In this document: one piece after another, positions 35,678-42,230 of the stretch
How the letters are laid out: every line of letters starts with the position of its first letter
Position numbering within the stretch: the first letter of the stretch is position 1
Origin: Actinomycetospora sp. NBRC 106375
GTDB taxonomy: Bacteria > Actinomycetota > Actinomycetes > Mycobacteriales > Pseudonocardiaceae
Length of the DNA: 64,000 bases
Direction of reading: 5' to 3'
Assembly: GCF_030269665.1 (NCBI RefSeq)
Contig: NZ_BSTS01000017.1
Span: 1 to 64,000 of the forward strand
Made by a program: the position numbers and the translations under genes
The notes under the pieces: generated by a model
What the model saw: only the letters and a program-made list of their open reading frames with translations
The model's database searches: none
What the model was told of the DNA's origin: nothing

Positions 35678-36201
35678 CGTTCTGATCTCCTCGGTGGGTG
35701 CGCTTCGGGGCGCGCACCGGTCGTGGTCGTCGTCTTCTCGACGTGTCCCGGGCCCCACCGTCGGGGCCCGCGACCTGGCACGGAGACCGGGGACGGCGAC
35801 CCGCACCGCGTGGTGGTGTCGCTGTCCCCCGACTCCCGCCCGTTGTTCTCCATTTCGAGAACAACGGACCCGTCCGGTCCGGAACACCGGCCCGGGGGCC
35901 CGTGCGTCCTTCCCGGTATTCGCGGGGGATGCGACTCAATCTGCAGGACACGACCGACGAGATCGAGTGCCAAGCGGCTCGACGGGCGAACTCGGTCGGT
36001 GAGTGGAATGGCGCGCACCGTCATGACCGCCCGGCTGCGACGAGCGACGATTCACGCACGACGAACCGTCCACCCGTCCGAGGGGCCACGACGAGCGGTC
36101 GGCACGTGGGCTCGATTCAGATGCCCGCCCGTCGCATGTCCCGCCGGTCGGGTTTCACGCCGACTTCACACGGAACCTCGCGCGCACCGTCGGGACACGT
36201 C
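35678..36201. other. 524-bp non-coding region upstream of whiB1
   Basis: No plausible gene was found on either strand. The whiB1 promoter must lie here. The only structured element recognised is the inverted repeat at 35841-35866. The part nearest the diacylglycerol kinase stop (about 36060-36200) is somewhat less GC-rich, without a clear hairpin or RNA-like structure. Confidence 0.5.
35841..35866. promoter_or_regulatory. inverted repeat CGTTGTTCTC-N6-GAGAACAACG
   Basis: Ten-base perfect arms with a CATTTC spacer. The element lies about 164 nt upstream of the whiB1 start and is AT-richer than its surroundings. It does not resemble the Crp-type site (TGTGA-N6-TCACA) known upstream of mycobacterial whiB1. 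It is a candidate operator with no identified binder. Confidence 0.5.
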
Positions 36202-37122
36202 CTACACGACCACCCGCAACGCCTCCGGGACCGACACGAACTCGACGTCGCTGCGCTGTCCGAGGTGGTCGCCGTCGACCTGGAGGTTCACCGGCTCGTT
36301 GCTCGTGATCCGCAGGGCGGGGACGTCGTCGCGCCGCACGACGGACTTCAGGCCGGCGGCGCCGTCGCGGCGCAGCACCTGGTGCACGAGGCGCAGGATC
36401 GTCGGCAGCCCCAGCGAGCGCAGGGCGAAGACGCCGAGGCCGCCGTCGAACGAGCAGCCGGGGTTGGTGCGCACCGGCCGCGCGCCGAGGTAGGTCCACG
36501 GGTCGGTGTTCGACACGATCGCGAGCCGGACGCCCTCGACCGGCTCCTCGCCCGCGAGCTCGACGGTGAGGTCCGGCGGGTCGACCCGGGCGCGCGACCA
36601 GCGGCGGATCGACGTGGCCACGTAGCGGGCCGGGGTGGCGTCGTGACCGCGGCCCCGGGCGCGCTCCATCGAGGCGATGACGTCGGCGTCCCAGCCCAGC
36701 CCCGCGTTGAAGCTGAACCACCGCTCGTCGGCGCGGCCGAGGCCCACCGTGCGCGAGCGGCCCTCGTGCAGCGCGCCCAGCAGCGTGTGGGTGGCCTCGA
36801 GCGGCTCGCGCGGGACGCCGAGGGCGCGGGCGAACACGTTGGCCGACCCGCCGGGCACCACGCCGAGCGCGGGGACGTGCTCCCCGGGCCCGTCGGCGAG
36901 CAGCCCGTTGAGGGCCTCGTTCACCGTGCCGTCGCCGCCGAGCACGACGACGAGGTCGACGGCCTCGGACCGCGCGCGGGCGGCGAGCTCGGCGGCGTGG
37001 CCGCGGTAGCGGGTCGCGACGACGTCGAGCTTGATCTCGCTCGCGAGCGCGTGCGCGATGACGTCCTGACCGGCCGCCGTCGTCGTGGTGGCCGAGGGGT
37101 TGGCCACGAGCAGCGCACGCAC
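36202..37122 (-). CDS. diacylglycerol kinase family lipid kinase
   Basis: A 306-residue DagK/YegS-type lipid kinase that phosphorylates diacylglycerol or a related lipid using ATP. It has VRALLVANPSA at the N-terminus, the nucleotide-binding VVLGGDGTVNEALNGL motif (GGDGT, residues about 62-66), then VVPGGSANVFARALG and SFNAGLGWDADVI, all typical DAGK catalytic-domain blocks. GTG 37122 was chosen because a TACGGT -10 lies just upstream with leaderless spacing; GTG 37131 is in the hexamer itself. The gene is divergent from the small membrane protein at 37213. It stands alone, so phosphatidic acid recycling is the best general role. Confidence 0.9.
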   Translation of the reverse strand: MRALLVANPSATTTTAAGQDVIAHALASEIKLDVVATRYRGHAAELAARARSEAVDLVVVLGGDGTVNEALNGLLADGPGEHVPALGVVPGGSANVFARALGVPREPLEATHTLLGALHEGRSRTVGLGRADERWFSFNAGLGWDADVIASMERARGRGHDATPARYVATSIRRWSRARVDPPDLTVELAGEEPVEGVRLAIVSNTDPWTYLGARPVRTNPGCSFDGGLGVFALRSLGLPTILRLVHQVLRRDGAAGLKSVVRRDDVPALRITSNEPVNLQVDGDHLGQRSDVEFVSVPEALRVVV

Positions 37123-37129
37123 GGCGCTC

Positions 37130-37135
37130 ACCGTA
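37130..37135 (-). promoter_or_regulatory. -10 element TACGGT for leaderless lipid kinase gene
   Basis: On the minus strand TACGGT is followed 7 nt later by GTG 37122. The TSS would fall at the start codon. Confidence 0.4.
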
Positions 37136-37199
37136 GACGGCACGTCCCCTCCGTCCGGGGGGTGCGGGGTCGGGATGTCGCCGATCTCTCCGCCGTGCC

Positions 37200-37205
37200 T
37201 ACGCT
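37200..37205 (+). promoter_or_regulatory. -10 element TACGCT for leaderless 37213 gene
   Basis: TACGCT ends 7 nt before GTG 37213. With the opposing -10 at 37130-37135 it forms a divergent leaderless promoter pair. Confidence 0.45.
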
Positions 37206-37212
37206 GGGTGTC

Positions 37213-37599
37213 GTGATGCCCCGTTCCGTGCGCCTGGCCGCACTCGGTGTGATCGCCGAGGGCGTCGTCGGCGTCGTCGTCGCGGTGCTCCTCGCCCTCG
37301 GCGGCGTGACGTTCTCCGTGTGGGGGTTCGTGGCCCTCCTGGGTCTCGCGGTCGGCGCCGCGGGCGTCGCCCTGGTCACCGGGACGCGCGGGGCCCGCGG
37401 GCCGTCGCTGGTCGCCCAGCTGTTCGTGCTCGGATGCGGGTTCTACGCCGCCGTGCCCTCCCATCGCCCGGACTGGGGCGTGCCGGTGATGGTCCTCGCC
37501 GCCGTGGTGCTCTACGGACTGCTCTGCGCGCCCACCCGCGCGTGGGCGGACGCGGAGGACGGGGAGGACGCCGAGGACGGCGACGGCGTGCGCCACTGA
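37213..37599 (+). CDS. small integral membrane protein, function unknown
   Basis: A 128-residue protein with four predicted helices: LAALGVIAEGVVGVVVAVLL, FVALLGLAVGAAGVALVTG, SLVAQLFVLGCGFYAAV and VPVMVLAAVVLYGLLCAP. The C-terminus is acidic (DAEDGEDAEDGDGVRH). The start is GTG 37213 or the adjacent ATG 37216; the leaderless spacing to TACGCT favours GTG. I do not recognise a family beyond the general actinobacterial four-helix type. Its stop is 15 nt before the methyltransferase start, and the methyltransferase's -10 overlaps that gap, so the two may be independent units. Confidence 0.65.
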   Translation: MMPRSVRLAALGVIAEGVVGVVVAVLLALGGVTFSVWGFVALLGLAVGAAGVALVTGTRGARGPSLVAQLFVLGCGFYAAVPSHRPDWGVPVMVLAAVVLYGLLCAPTRAWADAEDGEDAEDGDGVRH

Positions 37600-37601
37600 A
37601 C

Positions 37602-37607
37602 TACGGT
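37602..37607 (+). promoter_or_regulatory. -10 element TACGGT for leaderless methyltransferase
   Basis: TACGGT ends 7 nt before GTG 37615, the preferred start of the methyltransferase. It lies directly after the stop of the preceding membrane protein gene. Confidence 0.4.
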
Positions 37608-37614
37608 GGCGGGC

Positions 37615-38178
37615 GTGCCGATGAACGTCCTGCACCGCAGGCTCTGCCGGTCGGCCGGGTGGGCCGAGCGGATGCACCAGCAGGTCCTGCCGTGGGCCCT
37701 CGAGGACGTCGACCTCGGCGGCGACGTCCTCGAGATCGGTCCCGGCTACGGGGTCACCACGCGCTGGCTCGTCGAGCGCGCGGGCTCGCTGACCGCGGCC
37801 GAGGTGGACCGGCGGCTCGCGAAGGACCTCGGCGCCGAGATGGGGCACCGGGTCGAGGTGCGCGCGGCCGACGGCGCGGCCCTGCCGTTCGCCGACGCCA
37901 GCTTCGACACCGTCGTCTGCTTCACGGTGCTCCACCACGTGCCCTCGCCCGACCACCAGGACCGGCTGTTCGCCGAGGCCGCCCGCGTGCTGCGCCCCGG
38001 CGGCACGTTCGCCGGGTCGGACAGCCGCCGCAGCCTGCGGTTCCGGCTCCTGCACGTCGGCGACACGATGGTCGTCGTCGATCCTCGGACGTTGCCCGAC
38101 CGCCTGCACGGCGCCGGGTTCGGCGACGCCACCACCGACGCCGGCGAGCGCTCGTTCCGGTTCCGCGCCCGCCGGTAG
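37615..38178 (+). CDS. class I SAM-dependent methyltransferase
   Basis: A 187-residue methyltransferase. Motif I is VLEIGPGYGVTTRWL (SAM-binding glycine loop), motif II is LTAAEVDRRL, followed by GAALPFADASFDTVVCFTVL (motif IV) and VLRPGGTFAGSDS (post-motif). The N-terminus MNVLHRRLCRSAGWAERM resembles UbiE/Methyltransf_11 proteins of Actinobacteria. The target is unknown. GTG 37615 was chosen by the leaderless -10 spacing; ATG 37621 is an alternative. The gene is convergent with the phosphatase gene, 21 nt away. Confidence 0.82.
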   Translation: MPMNVLHRRLCRSAGWAERMHQQVLPWALEDVDLGGDVLEIGPGYGVTTRWLVERAGSLTAAEVDRRLAKDLGAEMGHRVEVRAADGAALPFADASFDTVVCFTVLHHVPSPDHQDRLFAEAARVLRPGGTFAGSDSRRSLRFRLLHVGDTMVVVDPRTLPDRLHGAGFGDATTDAGERSFRFRARR

Positions 38179-38199
38179 CAGTCCTCTGGTGCCGCTGCG

Positions 38200-38835
38200 C
38201 TAGTGCCGGTCCGCCGGTGGCGGGGGCGGTTCCACCAGCCCGCCGGGGGCGTTGAGCAGGTCGATGCGCGGCACGCCGCGCTCGTGGCCCAGCACCGTCA
38301 CCGATGCGGCGTCGAACGCGAACCCGACCCCGGCCGAGGGCTCGAGGGAAAGGTAGCGGGCGATGAGCACCCGACCGGCGTGGCCGTGGCCCACGAGCAC
38401 GAGGTCGCGCTCGGCGATGACCCGCTCGGCGTCGGCGAGCACGCGGTCGAGGCGGGCGGCCACCTGCGCGCCGGTCTCGCCGCCCGGGCAGGGGTGGCTC
38501 CACACGGTCCAGCCCGGCACGTCCTCGCGGATCTCCGGGGTGGTGCGGCCCTCGTAGTCGCCGTAGTCCCACTCGACCAGGTCGTCGCGGACGGCGTCCG
38601 GCGCGAGACCGGCCAGCCGCGCCGTGTCCTGCGCGCGGCGGCGGGGGCTCGTCCACACGACGGGGGGCGGCACGTCCCCGCGCAGGGTGACGAGCAGCCG
38701 GCCGGCGATCCGGGCCGCGTCCTCGCCCGTCGGCGTCAGCGGCAGGTCGGTGCGGCTCGTGTGGCGTCCGTCGCGGGACCACTCGGTCTCGCCGTGACGC
38801 AGGACGTAGATGCGTCCGCGGGGTGTGGCGCTCAC
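38200..38835 (-). CDS. histidine phosphatase superfamily protein (phosphoglycerate mutase-like)
   Basis: A 211-residue branch-1 histidine phosphatase. IYVLRHGETEWSRDGRHTSRTDLPLT carries the RHG motif with the phosphorylated His and the second Arg. VWTSPRRRAQDTA supplies another catalytic Arg, EWDYGDYEGRT the acid/base Glu, and VLVGHGHAGRVL the second catalytic His. The pattern resembles acid phosphatases of the CobC/GpmB group and not a glycolytic mutase. GTG 38835 starts the frame; no neighbour suggests a substrate. It lies on the minus strand downstream of sodN, with a hairpin terminator between (38884-38922). Confidence 0.87.
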   Translation of the reverse strand: MSATPRGRIYVLRHGETEWSRDGRHTSRTDLPLTPTGEDAARIAGRLLVTLRGDVPPPVVWTSPRRRAQDTARLAGLAPDAVRDDLVEWDYGDYEGRTTPEIREDVPGWTVWSHPCPGGETGAQVAARLDRVLADAERVIAERDLVLVGHGHAGRVLIARYLSLEPSAGVGFAFDAASVTVLGHERGVPRIDLLNAPGGLVEPPPPPADRH

Positions 38836-38883
38836 GGCGTCCTCCCTACCCGCTCCCGACCCGGAACACCGGCTCCCGCACGA

Positions 38884-38922
38884 CGACGCGCCCGCCCCCG
38901 CGTGGCGGGGACGGGCGCGTCG
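38884..38922 (-). terminator. hairpin terminator downstream of sodN
   Basis: Arms 38884-38901 and 38905-38922 pair over 17 of 18 positions around GTG, starting about 28 nt after the sodN stop. There is no U-tract. It separates sodN from the phosphatase gene. Confidence 0.75.
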
Positions 38923-38950
38923 GGGTCTCGCGGACCGACCGAGCGGGCGC

Positions 38951-39364
38951 TCAGCCCTTCTTGGTCTCCCAGAAGATGTCCGAGATCTCGGCGATGTAGT
39001 CGAGCACCTGCTGACCGGACTTCGGGTCCATGGACGACTTCGCGCCGCCCTCACCGCCGCCCGCGGCCTTGGTGGCCTTGTTGAACAGCTCGTGGAGCTG
39101 CGGGTACTTCTCGAAGTGCGGCGGCTTGAAGTAGTCGGTCCAGAGCACCCACAGGTGGTGCTTGACGAGGTCGGCGCGCTCCTCCTTGATCTGGATCGCG
39201 CGGGCGCGGAACGCCGGGTCCTCGTTGCCCTGGTACTTCTCCTGGATCGCCTTGACCGACTCGGCCTCGATCCGGGCCTGAGCCGGGTCGTAGACGCCAC
39301 AGGGGAGGTCGCAGTGTGCGGTGGCCTCCAGACGCGGACGGAGGACGCTGGAGAGCAGTCCCAT
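38951..39364 (-). CDS. sodN: nickel superoxide dismutase precursor
   Basis: A 137-residue NiSOD precursor. The nickel hook is HCDLPCGVYDP: after cleavage of the leader, His1, Cys2 and Cys6 of the mature enzyme ligate nickel. The propeptide MGLLSSVLRPRLEATA (16-17 residues) ends just before that His, as expected. The rest is the four-helix bundle (ARIEAESVKAIQEKYQGNED, HHLWVLWTDYFKPPHFEKYP). The enzyme dismutates superoxide in the cytoplasm as a hexamer. ATG 39364 follows GGGAGG. The maturation protease gene sodX is divergent 92 nt away, the standard pairing for NiSOD. Confidence 0.96.
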   Translation of the reverse strand: MGLLSSVLRPRLEATAHCDLPCGVYDPAQARIEAESVKAIQEKYQGNEDPAFRARAIQIKEERADLVKHHLWVLWTDYFKPPHFEKYPQLHELFNKATKAAGGGEGGAKSSMDPKSGQQVLDYIAEISDIFWETKKG

Positions 39365-39456
39365 CTCGCCTCCCTCTTCCTCATGGGGAATGGTGATCGT
39401 TCCGACGTCAGGGAACGTACCCCTGTCACCGGCCCACGACACGTGAGGCGCTGCCC

Positions 39457-39798
39457 GTGAGGACCCCTCGTGAGCTGCTGGTCACCCTCTGGCGGCAGCG
39501 CCCACGCCGCGTGCTCGTCCGGGGCGGGTCGATGGCGCCGACGCTGCGGGACGGCGACGTCGTCGTGGCCCGCCCCGGGGCGGCGGTGCGCCCGGGGGAG
39601 CCGGCGCTGGTGCGGTGGCCGTCGCGGCCCGGGCAGCTCTCGGTGAAGCGGGCGGCCCTGGAGACCGACGAGGGCTGGTTCGCCGTCGGGGACGCCCCGG
39701 CGGCGTCGACGGATTCACGGACGCTCGGGCCCGCCGAGGTCCTCGGCCCGGTGCGGTGGCGCCTGTGGCCCCGTCCGGGGCGTCTACGGGCCCGCTGA
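39457..39798 (+). CDS. sodX: nickel-type superoxide dismutase maturation protease
   Basis: A 113-residue S26-family (signal peptidase-like) protease. The nucleophile Ser is in RGGSMAPTLRDGD and the general-base Lys in LSVKRAALETDEG; the closing block WFAVGDAPAASTDSR is the family's GDN-type motif. It lacks an obvious N-terminal membrane anchor, which fits the SodX group that cuts the NiSOD propeptide in the cytoplasm. It is divergent from sodN, which fixes its role. GTG 39457 gives the normal length. Its last 15 bases overlap the decayed rmlC on the other strand. Confidence 0.9.
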   Translation: MRTPRELLVTLWRQRPRRVLVRGGSMAPTLRDGDVVVARPGAAVRPGEPALVRWPSRPGQLSVKRAALETDEGWFAVGDAPAASTDSRTLGPAEVLGPVRWRLWPRPGRLRAR

Positions 39799-40231
39799 GG
39801 GCGCCGAGCCCGCGGTGCCCGCCAGGGCCTCGCGACGGGCCACGCACGCCTCCCAGGTGGGCAGCGCGCCCGCGGCGCGGGCCTGCGCGAGCGTCGGCGC
39901 GGCCGCGTCCTTCTCGGAGAGCACCAGGTCCTCGCGGGCGCACCCGCGCGTCCAGGGCAGGTCGAGGTCCGGGTCGAGGGCCGCGACGCCGTGCTCGGCG
40001 GCCGGCTCGTACTCCCGCGAGCAGAGGTAGGTGGCGACGGTGCCGTCGGCGAGGGCGAGGAAGGCGTGCCCGAGGCCCTCGGCGACGTAGACCGCCTGCT
40101 GCGCCTCGCCGTCGAGGCGCACCGCGTCCCACGTGCCGAACGTCGGCGACCCGACGCGCAGGTCGACGACGGGGGAACACCGGCGGGTCGAAGAGCCACG
40201 AGCCCGGCACGCCCAGTTCCCGCACCTGCAC
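39784..40231 (-). pseudogene. dTDP-4-dehydrorhamnose 3,5-epimerase remnant with internal deletion
   Basis: The start GTG 40231, next to a TAGGGT -10, encodes MQVRELGVPGSWLFDPPVF, the normal RmlC N-terminus. After about 21 residues the frame changes, and the matching part resumes at VVDLRVGSPTFGTWDAVRLD with the rest of RmlC (GLGHAFLALADG, YEPAAEHGVAALDPDLDLPW, SEKDAAAPTLAQA). About 40-45 codons between the two, including the catalytic His segment, are missing, and the junction near 40170 shifts the frame. The gene is not functional. No other rhamnose-pathway gene is present here. Confidence 0.8.
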
Positions 40232-40494
40232 GGCGGCCGACCCTAGACCTCCCGGACGCGTGACCCGACCCGCGACCGGCCCGGTGACGGGCGCGACCCC
40301 ACCTGCCGCAGACACGGGACGGGGTGGCGCGCGAGGATTCGCCGGTAGACCGGGCGCAGGTGACCCTCGACCCGGGCCGCGCGCCCACCATCCGCGCCGA
40401 CGGCCCTCCGGCCCCCGCCGACCGCGGGAGGCCGGTCGAGACGTCCCGCCCCGGGTACCCCACTCGTCCCCTGCCCGATCCGCTTGGAGTCCCC

Positions 40495-41739
40495 GTGAGC
40501 GACGTCCCCGATCCCACCCAGCCCTCCCTCGACGGTCGTGACATCTCCGAGGAGGAGGTCTTCACCGCGCACGAGGGGGGCAAGCTCTCGATCGCGCCGA
40601 CGGTCGGGCTCGCCGGCCGCCGCGACCTCGCCATCGCGTACACGCCGGGCGTGGCCAAGGTCAGCCGGGCGATCGCCGACGACAAGGCGCTGACTGCCCG
40701 CTACACGTGGACCCACCGCCTCGTCGCGGTCGTGTCCGACGGCACCGCCGTCCTCGGGCTCGGCGACATCGGCCCCCGGGCCTCGCTGCCGGTGATGGAG
40801 GGCAAGTCGGCGCTGTTCAAGGCGTTCGCCGACCTCGACTCGATCCCGCTGGTGCTCGAGACCACCGACGTCGACGAGATCGTCGAGACCCTCGTGCACC
40901 TGCGTCCGAGCTTCGGCGCGGTCAACCTCGAGGACATCGCCGCGCCGCGCTGCTTCGAGATCGAGCGCCGGCTCGTCGAGGCGCTCGACTGCCCGGTGAT
41001 GCACGACGACCAGCACGGCACCGCGATCGTCGTGCTCGCCGCGTTGCGCAACGCCGCCCGGGTGCTCGGCCGCGACCTCGCCGCGCTGAAGGTCGTCGTC
41101 AGCGGCGCCGGCGCCTCCGGCGTCGCCTGCGCCAAGATCCTGCTCTCGGCGGGTGCCTCGGACGTCGTCGTCCTCGACTCCCGCGGGGTCATCCACTCCG
41201 GCCGCGAGGGGATGAACGTCGAGAAGATGTCCCTGGCCGAGCAGACCAACCCGCGCGGCGTGCGCGGCGACCTCGCGGCCGCGACGGCCGGCGCCGACGT
41301 GTTCCTCGGGCTCTCCGGCTCCACCGTCCCCGAGTCGGTCATCGCCTCGATGGCCGAGGGCGGGATCGTCTTCGCGCTCTCCAACCCCGACCCGGAGATC
41401 GACCCCTCGGTCGCGCGCAAGCACGCGGCGGTCGTCGCCACCGGGCGCAGCGACTACCCGAACCAGATCAACAACGTGCTCGCCTTCCCCGGGGTGTTCG
41501 CGGGCGCCCTCGACGCCGCCGCGCGGCGGATCACCGAGGCCATGAAGCTCGCCGCCGCCGAGGCGATCGCGGACATCGCCGCCGGCGACGAGGAGTTCGG
41601 CGTCGACCACATCGTCCCGTCCGCCCTCGACGACCGGGTGGCGTCCGCGGTGGCCGCGGCCGTGGCGCGGGCGGCGTCCGAGGAGGGCGTGGTCCGCCGC
41701 CACGTGGCCGAGGTGGCAGCCGAGGGACACGGTCACTGA
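40495..41739 (+). CDS. NAD(P)-dependent malic enzyme
   Basis: A 414-residue short-type malic enzyme that oxidatively decarboxylates malate to pyruvate, linking the TCA cycle to gluconeogenesis or lipogenesis. Evidence: HEGGKLSIAP near the N-terminus, AYTPGVAKVSRAI (Tyr/Lys catalytic region), GDIGPRASLPVMEGKSALF, LEDIAAPRCFEIE (metal ligands), MHDDQHGTAIVVLA, the NAD-binding VVSGAGASGVACAKIL and FALSNPDPEI. It lacks the C-terminal PTA domain. The start GTG 40495 has TTGGAG before it; the frame remains open to 40324, but that part is not conserved. No operon partner. Cofactor preference cannot be told. Confidence 0.92.
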   Translation: MSDVPDPTQPSLDGRDISEEEVFTAHEGGKLSIAPTVGLAGRRDLAIAYTPGVAKVSRAIADDKALTARYTWTHRLVAVVSDGTAVLGLGDIGPRASLPVMEGKSALFKAFADLDSIPLVLETTDVDEIVETLVHLRPSFGAVNLEDIAAPRCFEIERRLVEALDCPVMHDDQHGTAIVVLAALRNAARVLGRDLAALKVVVSGAGASGVACAKILLSAGASDVVVLDSRGVIHSGREGMNVEKMSLAEQTNPRGVRGDLAAATAGADVFLGLSGSTVPESVIASMAEGGIVFALSNPDPEIDPSVARKHAAVVATGRSDYPNQINNVLAFPGVFAGALDAAARRITEAMKLAAAEAIADIAAGDEEFGVDHIVPSALDDRVASAVAAAVARAASEEGVVRRHVAEVAAEGHGH

Positions 41740-41848
41740 GCGGCCCCGCGCGCGACACGATCCGGTCGTCCACGATCGGGTTCCCCGGCCCCTCGGGACG
41801 GGTACCGACCGGTGGCAGCACCCTCGTCCGCGGGTCGTGTCGCTCGCC

Positions 41849-41869
41849 CGGAGGATCACGGATCCTCCG
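41849..41869 (+). terminator. hairpin CGGAGGATC-ACG-GATCCTCCG, likely malic enzyme terminator
   Basis: Perfect 9-base arms with a 3-nt loop, 109 nt after the malic enzyme stop. No U-tract. Confidence 0.55.
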
Positions 41870-42075
41870 TTCGGCGGTGGCGGAGCGTTCATGGTCGCTG
41901 GGGGACCGCTCGTGGCGCAGAGATCCCACCGACGGTAGGGCGCTGATCCGCACGTGGGTGACGAGGCGGCCCATCGGCCGAGTGGTTCTGGGCCGGTCGC
42001 CGTTCGTCGTGGACTCCGTCCGCTTCGGCGCGTCGACCGGTCGGTGACCTCAAGGTCCATCGTCCGTGTCGTGCA

Positions 42076-42103
42076 GGCGACCGCGTCCGAGGACGCGGTC
42101 GCC
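42076..42103 (+). promoter_or_regulatory. perfect 13-bp-arm hairpin in the leader of the GGDEF-EAL gene
   Basis: GGCGACCGCGTCC (42076-42088) and its complement (42091-42103) pair around GA. It lies 128 nt before GTG 42231. Strong stem, no U-tract. It could be an attenuator or an upstream terminator; I cannot match it to a known riboswitch class. Confidence 0.5.
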
Positions 42104-42230
42104 GCGCCGGGTCCCCCCACGGGGTGATCCCCCCGGACCCCCATCGGTTCTTCTTCGTTGCCTGAGACAGAGACGGACACCGCGTTCCCGATCGGAGGAA
42201 CGTGCGGATCCGAGGGCGAGGGGGAGATAC

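Larger units (their letters stand above)
41740..42230 (+). other. 491-bp non-coding region with two hairpins, upstream of the GGDEF-EAL gene
   Basis: No gene was seen. It holds hairpins at 41849-41869 and 42076-42103, and an imperfect GGGTCC...GGACCC pairing at 42109-42140. A TAGGGC -10-like hexamer lies near 41935. The promoter of the GGDEF-EAL gene is presumably here, leaving a long leader. Confidence 0.5.

Noticed and set aside
35930..36200. Possible small RNA or tRNA-like element upstream of whiB1
   Set aside because: No cloverleaf, TYC-loop sequence or stable hairpin was found by eye; left as unannotated non-coding DNA.
39365..39456. SigR-type or Nur-type operator in the sodN/sodX divergent promoter
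   Set aside because: GGGAAT and GGGAAC occur, but no GTT follows at the right spacing on either strand, and no Nur box could be recognised.
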